NCBI RefSeq assembly: GCF_036885605.1
Contig: NZ_CP142523.1
Span: 5,828,001-5,892,000 of the forward strand
Direction: 5' to 3'
Source of the DNA: Janthinobacterium sp. TB1-E2
Lineage (GTDB): Bacteria > Pseudomonadota > Gammaproteobacteria > Burkholderiales > Burkholderiaceae_D
Length of the DNA stretch: 64,000 nt
Of this stretch, positions 1 through 8,681 are shown in pieces. The notes below the pieces were generated by a model. That model ran no database searches and had not been told where the DNA came from. It worked only from the letters and a program-made list of their open reading frames with translations. The position numbers and the translations under genes were made by a program. Within the stretch, counting starts at the first letter, position 1, and each line of letters begins with the position of its first letter.

Positions 1-2
1 TG

Positions 3-1196
3 CAGTTCCACCTCCAGGTGCAGGGCCCGGCGGGCAGCCAGGCGCTGGCCATCGACGCCGCCAGCGAGGCCGAGGCGATCCGCGCGGCCGTGCGCGGCGG
101 CTGGCGCGTGCTGGCCGTCGACGCTGGCGCCACGTCAGACACGGGCGCCGCGGCGCTGCGTCCCGGCAAGCAGGGCCTGCCCCTGCTGCAATTCAGCCAG
201 GAGCTGCTGGCCCTGCTCGAAGCGGGCCTGAACCTGGGCGAGGCCATGGCCACCCTGCACAACAAGGAAACGCGCGCGGGCGCCAAGGCCACCCTGGCCG
301 CCATCGTGCTCACCCTACAGCAGGGCCTAAGCTTTTCCGACACCCTGGCCGGTTTTCCCGACATCTTCCCCGACATTTACATCGCCACCGTGCACGCGGC
401 CGAACGCTCGGGCAACCTGCCCGAGGCGCTGGCGCGCTTCGTCGCCTACCAGCTGCAGTTCGACGCCATCCGCAAAAAACTCATTTCCGCCGCCATCTAT
501 CCGTGCATGCTGCTCGTCGTCGGCGGCCTCGTGACCCTGTTCCTGCTCGGCTACGTAGTGCCCAAGTTCAGCGTCGTCTACGAAAGCTCGGGCCGCGAGA
601 TCCCGTGGATGTCGCAAATGCTGCTCGGCTTTGGCCAGACCCTGGCCGCGCATCCGCTGCTGTGCGCCGGCGCGCTGGCTGCCGTGGTCGGCGCCGTGGT
701 CTTCGGCATCGCCAACCGCGCCATGCGCATGGCGCTGGTGCTGCGCCTCTTGCGCCTGCCCGTGCTGGCAGCAAAGGCGGCGGAATTCCGCCTGGCCCGC
801 TTCTACCGCGCCCTGAGCCTGCTGCTGCACGCCGGCATCCCCCTGCACAAGGCACTGGCCATGGTGGCGCCCATGCTGCTGCCGGCGCAGCAGGAGCAAC
901 TGGCGCAGGCCCGCCGCGCGGTGCAGGAAGGCATGCCGTTTTCCACCGCACTGGAACAGGCCGGCATGGCCACGCCGGTGGCGCAATCGCTGCTGAAAGT
1001 GGGAGAGAACACGGGCCGACTGGGCGACATGCTGGAACGCTCGGCCAAGTTCCACGACGAGGAATTCGCCCGCTGGGTGGACTGGGCGTCGCGCCTGCTC
1101 GAACCGCTCTTGATGACCATCATCGGCGTCGTCATCGGCGGCGTGGTGGTGCTGATGTACATGCCGATCTTTGAACTGGCCGGGAGCTTATCGTGA
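3..1196 (+). CDS. gspF: Type II secretion / type IV pilus inner-membrane platform protein (GspF/PilC/MshG family), 5'-truncated by window edge
   Basis: This is the polytopic inner-membrane platform that couples the cytoplasmic ATPase to pseudopilus assembly. 397 residues are visible. A GTG at 18 could serve as a start, but the frame stays open to the window edge and the upstream codons read QFHLQV, a normal GspF N-terminal beta strand, so the true start lies outside the window. Two T2SSF repeats are visible (roughly residues 60-185 and 265-385), with hydrophobic segments near 165-190, 210-235 and 365-385. The stop lies 10 bases before the ATPase start at 1207, so the two are co-transcribed. 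Orthology to GspF rather than PilC or MshG is not settled by sequence alone. Confidence 0.9.
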   Translation, partial: QFHLQVQGPAGSQALAIDAASEAEAIRAAVRGGWRVLAVDAGATSDTGAAALRPGKQGLPLLQFSQELLALLEAGLNLGEAMATLHNKETRAGAKATLAAIVLTLQQGLSFSDTLAGFPDIFPDIYIATVHAAERSGNLPEALARFVAYQLQFDAIRKKLISAAIYPCMLLVVGGLVTLFLLGYVVPKFSVVYESSGREIPWMSQMLLGFGQTLAAHPLLCAGALAAVVGAVVFGIANRAMRMALVLRLLRLPVLAAKAAEFRLARFYRALSLLLHAGIPLHKALAMVAPMLLPAQQEQLAQARRAVQEGMPFSTALEQAGMATPVAQSLLKVGENTGRLGDMLERSAKFHDEEFARWVDWASRLLEPLLMTIIGVVIGGVVVLMYMPIFELAGSLS

Positions 1197-1206
1197 GGAG
1201 CATGCC

Positions 1207-2904
1207 ATGAACGCACGCGACGAAGAACGGGCCGTGCTCGATGCGGCCATGCTGCGCCGCGCCCACGCCAGCTCGCTGGAACAGGGGCGCCCGCAGATGG
1301 CCGTGCTGCAGGAAACGGCGGCCCTGCCGCCCGAAGTCTTTTTGCGCCAGCTGGCCGCCCTGTTCCGCTACCCGGCCTGGACGATGGCCGAGCTGCAGGC
1401 CGCCTTGCCCGCTTTCGGCCTGCTGCCCTACACGGATTGCGCCCAGCGCGACTGCGTGCTGCTGCAGCCTGGCGTTCCCGGCGCGCCGCCCGTGCTCGTC
1501 ATCGGCAACCCGTTTGCCGAAGACTTGCTGCAGTGGGCCGACTTCGCCCTGTCCACGCCTTTTACGGTGGCGCTGGCGCACCCGGACGACCTGGGCGCCT
1601 ATCTGCTGCAGCAGGAAAGCGTGCAGCAGGCGATGCAGGAAATGCAGCATGGGGACGATGTGCCGGGCCTGGACCAGAGCATCGAAGACATCTCGCTGAT
1701 CCGCATCAGCGAAGACAGCAGCCCGGTGGTCAAACTGGTGAACTCCACCATCTACGACGCCTTGAAATTCCAGGCCAGCGACATCCACCTCGAATGCGAC
1801 GTGGCCAGCCTGGTCATCAAATACCGCGTCGACGGCGTGCTGGTGCAGGCGGGCCAGGTGCAGGGGTTACAAATGGCCGAGCAGATCATCTCGCGCATCA
1901 AGGTCATGGCCGATCTCGACATCGCCGAGCGGCGCGTCCCGCAGGATGGCCGCTTCAAGGTGCGCGTGAAAGGGGCGGAGATCGATTTTCGCGTTTCCAT
2001 CATGCCCAATATCTTTGGCGAAGACGCCGTATTGCGCCTGCTGGACCGGCGCGCGCTGACGGAGGCGGCGCAGGCGCTGCGCCTGGAAAGCCTGGGCCTG
2101 AACGAGGACGCCATCGAGCAGATCCGCCGCCTGGCCGCCAAGCCGCACGGCATGCTGCTGGTGACGGGGCCCACGGGTTCCGGCAAGACCACCACCCTGT
2201 ACGCGGCCATCACGGAAATCAATACGGGACGCGACAAGATCGTCACCATCGAAGACCCCGTCGAATACCGCTTGCCGCGCGTGCTGCAGATTCCCGTCAA
2301 CGAAAAGAAGGGGCTGACGTTCGCGCGCGGCCTGCGTTCCATCCTGCGCCACGACCCCGATAAGATCATGATCGGTGAAATCCGCGACGATGAAACGGCG
2401 CAGATCGCCGTGCAAGCCGCGCTCACGGGCCACCTGGTGTTTACCACCGTGCACGCGAACAACGTCTTTGATGTGGTGGGCCGCTTCCTGCACATGGGCG
2501 TCGACGCCTACAGCTTTGCGGCGGCCCTGAACGGCATCGTGGCGCAGCGCCTGCTGCGCCTCAATTGCGCCCATTGCGCCGTCGACGCCAGCGCCGAAGT
2601 GCTGGCCGATGCGCAGCAATTGCGCGACAGCGGCCTGGCCCTGCACCAGGTGCAGGACTGGCAGTTCATGGCCGGCAAGGGTTGCGGCCACTGCCGCGGC
2701 ACCGGCTACAAGGGCCGCAAGGCCGTCGCCGAAGTCTTGATGCTCAGCGACGCGATGCGCGAAATGATCTGCACGCGCGCGCCCCTGAGCCAGATGAAGG
2801 AAGAAGCGGCGCGCAACGGCTTTCGCCTGGCGCGCGAAGCGGGCCTGGATCTGGTGCGGCGCGGGGAAACCACTTTAGCGGAGCTCAATCGTGTCACTTA
2901 TTGA
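1207..2904 (+). CDS. gspE: Type II secretion / pilus assembly ATPase (GspE/PulE/MshE family)
   Basis: Cytoplasmic hexameric ATPase that powers pseudopilus assembly; 565 aa. Walker A GPTGSGKTTT lies near residues 321-330. An Asp-box/Walker B region (IMIGEIRDDET) begins near residue 386. A zinc-binding tetracysteine is formed by CAHC near 454-457 and CGHC near 493-496, typical of GspE and PilB. The N-terminal 150 residues are a divergent N1/N2-like domain. I chose ATG 1207 because GGAG at 1197-1200 sits just ahead of it; an in-frame start at 1171 would overlap gspF and has no better site. The 3' end overlaps the next gene by 14 bases. Confidence 0.93.
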   Translation: MNARDEERAVLDAAMLRRAHASSLEQGRPQMAVLQETAALPPEVFLRQLAALFRYPAWTMAELQAALPAFGLLPYTDCAQRDCVLLQPGVPGAPPVLVIGNPFAEDLLQWADFALSTPFTVALAHPDDLGAYLLQQESVQQAMQEMQHGDDVPGLDQSIEDISLIRISEDSSPVVKLVNSTIYDALKFQASDIHLECDVASLVIKYRVDGVLVQAGQVQGLQMAEQIISRIKVMADLDIAERRVPQDGRFKVRVKGAEIDFRVSIMPNIFGEDAVLRLLDRRALTEAAQALRLESLGLNEDAIEQIRRLAAKPHGMLLVTGPTGSGKTTTLYAAITEINTGRDKIVTIEDPVEYRLPRVLQIPVNEKKGLTFARGLRSILRHDPDKIMIGEIRDDETAQIAVQAALTGHLVFTTVHANNVFDVVGRFLHMGVDAYSFAAALNGIVAQRLLRLNCAHCAVDASAEVLADAQQLRDSGLALHQVQDWQFMAGKGCGHCRGTGYKGRKAVAEVLMLSDAMREMICTRAPLSQMKEEAARNGFRLAREAGLDLVRRGETTLAELNRVTY

Positions 2905-3679
2905 ACACCTTGCCCGCGCCACCGTGTGCCTGCACCTGGCGCCGCACGGGCTGCACGGCGTACTGCGCCGCGCCGGCCTTCCCGTGGCGGACAGCGCCTT
3001 CCACCTATCCATTGCGAATCCCGACGCCAGCTGGGAAGTAGCGCTGGCGGCCCTGCGCGGCTGGCTCGAACAGCATAGTGAAAAAAAACTGCCGCTGGCC
3101 GTCAGCCTGGCCAGCCGCTGGTGCGCCATGCAAGTGGTGCCGTGGAGCGGAGCACTGCTCGACCGGGCCAGCGCACAGCGCTTCCTGCATAGCCAGTTCG
3201 CCGCCGTCTACGGCGATGGCGCGCGCGCCTGGCGCCTGGCCGCCGACGACGCGCCCTATGGCAAGCCGCGCCTGGCCTGCGGCATCGATGCGGCTCTGCT
3301 GCAAGGCGTGCAGGATGCGGCGGCCGCGCATGGCAGGCGCTGCCTGTCCATCGAACCGATCGCCGGACCGGCCTGGCGCAGCATCGCCGGTGCCAAGCCC
3401 GACGCCTTCGCCCTGGTGGAAGCGGGACGGCTGCTGCTGGCAACGGCGAGCGGCGGGCGCATCACGGCCCTGCACAGCCAGTCCTGCGCCGCGGACTGGG
3501 GCGATGAACTGGACCGGGCCTGGCGGCGCTGGAACTTGCGTGCGCCACAGCTTGACGCCATCGACCAGGTGGCGTTGATCGACTTGAGCGGCGTGCCGCA
3601 AACGAACGTGCCGGAACGCTTCGTGCCCGTCGCCGTGGCCAGCGGCGCCCACCTAATGCGGGAGGCCGCATGGGCCTGA
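2891..3679 (+). CDS. PilM/GspL-cytoplasmic-domain-like protein of the secretion cluster
   Basis: 262 aa, with a GTG start inside the last codons of gspE and an end overlapping the next gene by 10 bases. It lacks signal peptide and membrane segment, as expected for a cytoplasmic actin-fold PilM or the soluble half of GspL. Position between the ATPase and a PilN-like protein is the main argument for this role. Sequence identity to characterised PilM is not obvious by eye, and no complete ATP-binding motif can be pointed to, so the assignment rests on gene order and length. Confidence 0.6.
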   Translation: MSLIEHLARATVCLHLAPHGLHGVLRRAGLPVADSAFHLSIANPDASWEVALAALRGWLEQHSEKKLPLAVSLASRWCAMQVVPWSGALLDRASAQRFLHSQFAAVYGDGARAWRLAADDAPYGKPRLACGIDAALLQGVQDAAAAHGRRCLSIEPIAGPAWRSIAGAKPDAFALVEAGRLLLATASGGRITALHSQSCAADWGDELDRAWRRWNLRAPQLDAIDQVALIDLSGVPQTNVPERFVPVAVASGAHLMREAAWA

Positions 3680-4212
3680 GCCGCCTGGAGTTCCTGCCGC
3701 CTGGAGCGGCGCAAACCTTCAAGGGCTGGCGCCTGGCCCTGTGCCTGGCGGGCGGCTTGATGCTGCTGCCGGCCGCCGTGTACTGGCTGGTGCAGACGCA
3801 GGAAACGCGGCGCCTGGAAGCGCAACTGGCGCAGCTGCAGCCCGCGCGTCCCGAGCGCGCGCCCCTCTCGGCGAGCCAGCAGCGCGAACGCGACCTCGAA
3901 CTGAAACAGGTGGCTGCCGCCGTGCGCCAGCTTAACCTGCCCGTCACCCGCCTGGTCAAGACGGTGCAGGCGCCGCGCGACGTGCGCGTGGCCCTGCTGG
4001 GGCTGGACCTGAACGCGCAGCAGGGACAGGATGGCGCCAGCGTCCTGAAGATCGCCGCCGAAGCGGAAACGCCGCAGGACATGCTCAATTACCTGGCCTT
4101 CCTGAACCAGCAACCGATGTTCAGCTCCGTGTATCTGCTCAAGCACGAGATGAACGCGAACACTCCGGAACACCCTTACCGTTTTCAGCTGGAGGCGCAA
4201 TGGCGGCAATAA
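3670..4212 (+). CDS. PilN / GspL C-terminal-like bitopic assembly protein
   Basis: 180 aa. A single membrane segment lies near residues 20-42, followed by a basic, Gln-rich coiled-coil stretch (QTQETRRLEAQLAQLQ) and a compact periplasmic ferredoxin-like region. That is the architecture of PilN and the C-terminal half of GspL. It overlaps both neighbours (10 bases with the upstream gene, 13 with the downstream gene), arguing for stoichiometric co-translation. Together with the preceding PilM-like gene it looks like GspL split into two polypeptides, as in type IV pilus systems. Confidence 0.62.
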   Translation: MGLSRLEFLPPGAAQTFKGWRLALCLAGGLMLLPAAVYWLVQTQETRRLEAQLAQLQPARPERAPLSASQQRERDLELKQVAAAVRQLNLPVTRLVKTVQAPRDVRVALLGLDLNAQQGQDGASVLKIAAEAETPQDMLNYLAFLNQQPMFSSVYLLKHEMNANTPEHPYRFQLEAQWRQ

Positions 4213-4820
4213 AACCCGTGTTAAAAGCCGGCACGCCCGTGGCCCGCGCGCGTCTGCAGCTGCACGTGCCTCCGCGGCTGGCGTGGGAAGCCGCGCGTCT
4301 GTGGCGCATGCTGGGCTGGCCCAGCGCCATCGGTGCGGCCTGTCTGGCGCTGGCCGCTTTCGCCGTGCAGCAGGGCGATGCATTGGCCGGACGCCAGCAG
4401 CAATTGCGCGCGCAGCTGGCCATGATGGCGAGACAGGCGGCGCTGCCGTCGGCACCCGTCACGCTCGATGCGGATGCCGACAGCCTGGCCGCCTTTCACG
4501 CCTACCTGCCCGCGCATGACAGCATTCCCGACCAGTTGAAAGCCTTGCTGGAAGTGGCGCAAAAGAGCGGCGTCACCCTGGCCAAGGCCGACTACAAGCC
4601 GCAGGAAGACGGCAACACGGCCTTTTTGCGCTACCAGATCACCCTGCCCGTCAAGGCCGAATACGCGCAGCTGCAAACCTTTATCGTCGACGCCCTGCAG
4701 GCGCTGCCCACCCTGACCTTGGACTCCGTGCTCTTCAAGCGCGAGCAGATCGAGGCGGGCGAGATCGACGCGCGCATCCAGTTCATCCTGCTGGTGAAGA
4801 AGGCGGAGGTGCGCCGATGA
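4200..4820 (+). CDS. PilO / GspM-like bitopic assembly protein
   Basis: 206 aa with an N-terminal cytoplasmic tail of about 40 residues, one membrane segment near 41-58, a short heptad region and a periplasmic alpha/beta domain containing YAQLQTFIVDALQALPTLTL, a pattern usual in PilO and GspM. It overlaps the PilN-like gene by 13 bases and the PilP/GspC-like gene by 4. PilN and PilO heterodimerise in the alignment complex of known systems; I infer the same here from order and topology. Confidence 0.62.
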   Translation: MAAIKPVLKAGTPVARARLQLHVPPRLAWEAARLWRMLGWPSAIGAACLALAAFAVQQGDALAGRQQQLRAQLAMMARQAALPSAPVTLDADADSLAAFHAYLPAHDSIPDQLKALLEVAQKSGVTLAKADYKPQEDGNTAFLRYQITLPVKAEYAQLQTFIVDALQALPTLTLDSVLFKREQIEAGEIDARIQFILLVKKAEVRR

Positions 4821-5359
4821 AAAAAGCCGTACTGGGAGGCGCCGCCGTGGCGACCTTGCTGGCCGCCCTCTTCGCCCCCGAGGACGAAGGCAGCATCGTG
4901 GGACCGGCCACGGCCACGCCGCGCCAGGTGGAGCGGGTGGCGCCGCCCCCTATCATCGTCGCCACTGCCGCTGCTGCGCAAACGAATCGCGCACTGGCCA
5001 TCGAACCGCGCCGTGGACTCGACGACGAGGAAGCGGCCAGCCTGTTCGCCAAGCAAAGCTGGCAACCTGAGACGCCGAAAAAAATCATGCTCGACCAGCA
5101 GGCGGCCCAGGCCGCGCTGCCCGCCGCCCGCGTCGATGCGAACGCGCCGCCACCGCTGCCATTTCAATTCCTGGGCCGCTTTGTCGACGAAGGCAAGGCG
5201 GCCTACTTCCTGCAAGCGGGCGAACGCAACGTGGTGGCGCGCCCCGGCGACACGCTCGAAGAGCGTTACCGCTTCGACGGCGTGGTGCAAGGCGCCCTGC
5301 AATTTACCTATCTGCCGCTCAACCTGAAACAGACACTCGCCGTAGGGGACCTCAATTGA
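4817..5359 (+). CDS. PilP/GspC-like periplasmic linker protein
   Basis: 180 aa, short N-terminal hydrophobic anchor (residues 3-21), a long Pro/Ala-rich linker and a C-terminal beta-rich homology region (about residues 110-175, FQFLGRFVDEGKAAYFL) resembling the HR domain of GspC and PilP that contacts the secretin. No PDZ domain follows, unlike canonical GspC. ATG overlaps the previous stop (ATGA) and the end overlaps the secretin start. Placement directly before the secretin is as in the pilMNOPQ order. Confidence 0.62.
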   Translation: MKKAVLGGAAVATLLAALFAPEDEGSIVGPATATPRQVERVAPPPIIVATAAAAQTNRALAIEPRRGLDDEEAASLFAKQSWQPETPKKIMLDQQAAQAALPAARVDANAPPPLPFQFLGRFVDEGKAAYFLQAGERNVVARPGDTLEERYRFDGVVQGALQFTYLPLNLKQTLAVGDLN

Positions 5360-7257
5360 AACGACGCGCCGCACGTATGTCTCGTAATCTCATCACCCTG
5401 CTCCCAGTGCTGTCCCTGCTGGCCGCCTGCGCCGGCAACCAGGCCTATAACGATGGCCAGGCCATGCTGGGCGCGGGGCGCACGGAACAGGGACTGGCCC
5501 TGCTGGAACAGGCGGCGCAGGCCGAACCGACCAACGCCAAGTACCGCATCGCCGTCACCAACGGCAGGATGCGCGCGCTGAACAATCTGAATGGCCGCGC
5601 CGAGGCGCTGCGCCAGCAGGGCAAGCTGCCCGAAGCGCAAGCGCTGTACCAGCAGGCCTTGGCGCTGGACGCCAGCAACGACGTGGCGCAGCGGGGCCTG
5701 GCCGGCGTGGCGCAGGATGAACGGCACCGCAAGCTGGTGCAGGAAGCGCAGGCCAGCTACCAGCGCGGTGGCGAAGCGAATGTCGCGCAGGCGCAGGAAG
5801 CCTTGCGCCAGGTGCTGCAGGAACGCCCCGCGCAGCGCGAGGCGCTGGCCCTGAAAAGCCGCATCGGCGAAGCGTCGTCGAAAAGCCTGCCGGCCGGCGG
5901 CAAGCTGGCGGCCGCCTACAGGAAACCCGTCACCCTCGAATTTCGCGACGCGCCGCTGCGCTCCGTGTTCGATTTCATCAGCAAAGTGTCGGGCCTGAAC
6001 TTCGTCTTCGACAAGGAAGTCGACCCGGCCCTGCGCGCCACGATCTCCGTGCGCGACACCAGCATCGAAGAGGCGATTGCCATGCTGCTGGGCGCCAACC
6101 AGCTGGAACAAAGCGTCACCAGCGACAAATCGATCACGATCTATCCGAACACGCCGCAAAAGGTGAAGGATTACCAGCAGCTCGTCGTGCGCACTTTTTT
6201 CCTCGCCAATGCCGACGTCAAGACGGTGGCGTTTTCCATCAAGACCCTGCTCAAGGCCAAGGACGTCGTCACCGATGAACGCCTGGGCATCATCATGCTG
6301 CGCGATACGCCGGAAATGGTGCGCATGGCCGAGCGCATCATCAATGTGCAGGACCTGGCCGATCCGGAAGTGATGCTGGAAGTCGAGGTGCTGGAAGTCA
6401 AGCGCACGCGCCTGATGGAACTGGGCGTGCGCTGGCCGGACCAGGCCAGCCTGACCTTGGCCGGCGTTGCAGGCAGCACGGGAGGCCTGGGCGGCCTGAA
6501 AGTGGCGGACCTGCACCGCATCAATGGCGACAATATCAACCTGGGCATCGGCGGCGTCACCCTGAACGCCAACAAGACGGACAGCGACAGCAATATCCTG
6601 GCCAATCCGCGCATCCGCGTGCGCAACAAGGAAAAAGCCAAGATCCTCATCGGCGACCGCGTGCCCGTCATTACCGTCACGACGAATAACGGCGTCAGCT
6701 CCGACAGCGTCAACTACATCGACGTGGGCCTGAAACTCGACGTGGAACCGAACGTCTACCTGGACGACGAGGTGGCCATCAAGATCAACCTGGAAGTGTC
6801 AAACGTCGTCAAGGAAGTCATCAGCAAGACGGGCACGCAGGCTTACCAGATCGGCACGCGCAGCGCGTCCACGGTCCTGCGCCTGAAGGATGGCGAAACG
6901 CAGGTGCTGGCCGGCCTGATCAGCGATGAAGACCGGGGTACGGCCAACAAGGTGCCGGGCGTGGGCGAACTGCCCGTGCTGAACCGTTTGTTCGGCAGCC
7001 AGAAGGACGACGCCATGCGCAGCGAGATCGTACTGTCGATCACGCCGCGCCTGCTGCGCAGCATCCGCCGCCCGGACCTGATGACGGCCGAATTCAATTC
7101 CGGCACCGAAGCATCCGTGGGTGGCCGCGCCAGCGTGGGCGGCTCTCCCGAGGCGATCGCCGCGCCCGAGCAGGCCGCGCCACGCGCCGGCTCGCCCATG
7201 ACGGGCGGCGACGAGGCGCCTGCGGCTGGCGAAAAATCAGGCAAGGGTGGCCAGTGA
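5356..7257 (+). CDS. gspD: Outer-membrane secretin (GspD/PilQ/MshL family) with N-terminal TPR-like lipoprotein region
   Basis: 633 aa outer-membrane channel. The N-terminus carries a lipoprotein-type signal (lipobox LAAC at about residues 22-25) followed by a repetitive Ala/Gln/Leu helical region with TPR character to about 180. A secretin N-domain follows (EFRDAPLRSVFDFISKVSGL), then the C-terminal secretin core with VPVITV and the conserved stretch ending in PGVGELPVLNRLFG. I chose TTG 5356 because AGGGGA at 5344-5349 is ideally spaced; ATG 5377 is the alternative and would still leave the lipobox. Secretins with a TPR head are seen in MshL-like and cytoplasmic-membrane-independent systems, so GspD is a family label, not strict orthology. 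Confidence 0.9.
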   Translation: MKRRAARMSRNLITLLPVLSLLAACAGNQAYNDGQAMLGAGRTEQGLALLEQAAQAEPTNAKYRIAVTNGRMRALNNLNGRAEALRQQGKLPEAQALYQQALALDASNDVAQRGLAGVAQDERHRKLVQEAQASYQRGGEANVAQAQEALRQVLQERPAQREALALKSRIGEASSKSLPAGGKLAAAYRKPVTLEFRDAPLRSVFDFISKVSGLNFVFDKEVDPALRATISVRDTSIEEAIAMLLGANQLEQSVTSDKSITIYPNTPQKVKDYQQLVVRTFFLANADVKTVAFSIKTLLKAKDVVTDERLGIIMLRDTPEMVRMAERIINVQDLADPEVMLEVEVLEVKRTRLMELGVRWPDQASLTLAGVAGSTGGLGGLKVADLHRINGDNINLGIGGVTLNANKTDSDSNILANPRIRVRNKEKAKILIGDRVPVITVTTNNGVSSDSVNYIDVGLKLDVEPNVYLDDEVAIKINLEVSNVVKEVISKTGTQAYQIGTRSASTVLRLKDGETQVLAGLISDEDRGTANKVPGVGELPVLNRLFGSQKDDAMRSEIVLSITPRLLRSIRRPDLMTAEFNSGTEASVGGRASVGGSPEAIAAPEQAAPRAGSPMTGGDEAPAAGEKSGKGGQ

Positions 7258-7724
7258 AACCAAGGGGATTTACCTTCATCGAGCTGATGATCACCCTGGC
7301 CATCATGGCGACCCTGGCCACGGTGGCCGTGCCGATGGCGCAGGTGGCCTTGCAACGGGCGAAGGAGCAGCAGTTGCGCAGCGCCCTGATCGAGATGCGC
7401 GAAGCGATCGATGCCTACAAGCGCGCTTCGGACAATGGCCGCATCAAGCTGTCGCTGGGCGCCTCCGGCTATCCGAAAAAACTCGAGGAACTGGTCGAGG
7501 GCGTGCCCGACCAGCGCAGCCCTTCCAAGCAAAACATCTATTTCCTTCGCCGCTTGCCGCGCGACCCGTTCCAGCCCAGGGAAGAAGGCAGCGCCGCCGA
7601 CAGCTGGAGCAAGCGCGCCTATGCCTCGCCGCCCGACAATCCCAGCGAAGGCGAGGACGTGTTCGATGTCGCCTCGCGCTCGACCAAGGTGGGCCTGAAC
7701 GGCGTGCCGCTCAATCAATGGTGA
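7254..7724 (+). CDS. gspG: Major-type pseudopilin (GspG-like)
   Basis: 156 aa. Prepilin leader is only MKPRG, followed by the methylated-Phe motif FTFIELMITLA with Glu at +5, and a 20-residue hydrophobic helix. The body contains PRDPF and a C-terminal Ser/Asp-rich region as in GspG. GTG start overlaps the secretin stop (GTGA). No prepilin peptidase is encoded in the visible part, so cleavage must depend on a PilD encoded elsewhere. Confidence 0.85.
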   Translation: MKPRGFTFIELMITLAIMATLATVAVPMAQVALQRAKEQQLRSALIEMREAIDAYKRASDNGRIKLSLGASGYPKKLEELVEGVPDQRSPSKQNIYFLRRLPRDPFQPREEGSAADSWSKRAYASPPDNPSEGEDVFDVASRSTKVGLNGVPLNQW

Positions 7725-7729
7725 ACCCG

Positions 7730-8113
7730 ATGCCTGCCTCCTCTCGACGTCGCGGCTTCACCCTGGTCGAACTGCTGGTGGTGCTGGCGATCATCTCGCT
7801 GCTGCTGACGATCGCCATCCCCCGCTATTTCGGTTCCGTGGAAAAATCGAAGGAAGTCGCGCTGAAGGAAAACCTGCAAGTACTCAGGAGCAGCCTCGAT
7901 AAATACTATGCCGACAAGGGCGAGTATCCGGCCGCGCTGGCCGACCTGGTGACCCACCATTATTTCCGCAGCGTGCCGCTCGACCCCGTCACGGAGTCCG
8001 CCGCCACCTGGCAGCTGATCCCTTCGCCCAATGGCGAGATCGGCGGCGTGGCCGACGTGCGCAGCGGCGCCAAGGGCAAGACGCGCGAGGGCATCCCCTT
8101 TGAGCAGCTCTAG
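7730..8113 (+). CDS. Pseudopilin (GspG-like), second copy
   Basis: 127 aa from ATG 7730. Leader MPASSRRRG precedes FTLVELLVVLAIIS, again with Glu at +5. The globular part keeps YFGSVEKSKEVALKENL and VPLDPVT, typical of GspG. Possible in-frame starts at 7718 and 7721 overlap the preceding stop and would lengthen the leader by 3-4 residues. Two consecutive GspG-type subunits imply a mixed or alternative pseudopilus. Confidence 0.85.
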   Translation: MPASSRRRGFTLVELLVVLAIISLLLTIAIPRYFGSVEKSKEVALKENLQVLRSSLDKYYADKGEYPAALADLVTHHYFRSVPLDPVTESAATWQLIPSPNGEIGGVADVRSGAKGKTREGIPFEQL

Positions 8114-8636
8114 TTTTCAACGCCGCGCACAGGGCTTCGCGTATATCTGGACCCTGATGCTGGTGGCCTTCATGGGCGTGGGCCTGGTACTGGCCAGCGA
8201 ATTGCATGCCACGGCCGCGCGGCGCGACAAGGAGCGCGAGCTACTGTTCATCGGCCATGAATTCCGCAATGCGCTGGGCCGCTACTACGACAGCACGCCG
8301 GGCGACGGGCGGCCCCGCTATCCATTGACCCTGCAGGAACTGCTGCGCGACCCGCGCTTCGCCAACGCCCGGCGGCATCTGCGCCGCCTGTATGCGGATC
8401 CCGTCACGGGCAAGGCGGAGTGGGGTCTGCTGCGGCAGGAGGGACGCATCGTCGGCATCCATTCGCTGTCGCCGCAGCTGCCCATCAAGCAGGACAATTT
8501 TCTCGATGAAGACGCGAGCCTGCGCCGCAAGCAGCGCTACGCGGACTGGCACTTCACGTATCCGCACGACCTGGTGCTGGCCCCGCCCGATGCGGCCGGC
8601 GGCGCGCCCGGGCTCAAGCCGAAAGGCGCGAACTGA
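8100..8636 (+). CDS. Minor pseudopilin-like protein lacking Glu+5
   Basis: 178 aa, beginning at TTG 8100 inside the end of the preceding gene. The N-terminus reads QRRAQG then FAYIWTLMLVAF, a prepilin-like helix in which position +5 is Trp rather than Glu. Absence of Glu+5 is a feature of the tip pseudopilin GspK, but this protein is much shorter than GspK (about 300 aa). The remainder (LFIGHEFRNALGRYYDSTPG, then ADPVTGKAEW) resembles short type II secretion minor pseudopilins of betaproteobacteria. It closes the operon. Confidence 0.65.
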   Translation: MSSSSFQRRAQGFAYIWTLMLVAFMGVGLVLASELHATAARRDKERELLFIGHEFRNALGRYYDSTPGDGRPRYPLTLQELLRDPRFANARRHLRRLYADPVTGKAEWGLLRQEGRIVGIHSLSPQLPIKQDNFLDEDASLRRKQRYADWHFTYPHDLVLAPPDAAGGAPGLKPKGAN

Positions 8637-8681
8637 TATCATGCCCGCATTCCATATTCAGCATCGAGCAAAGGAGCAGGC

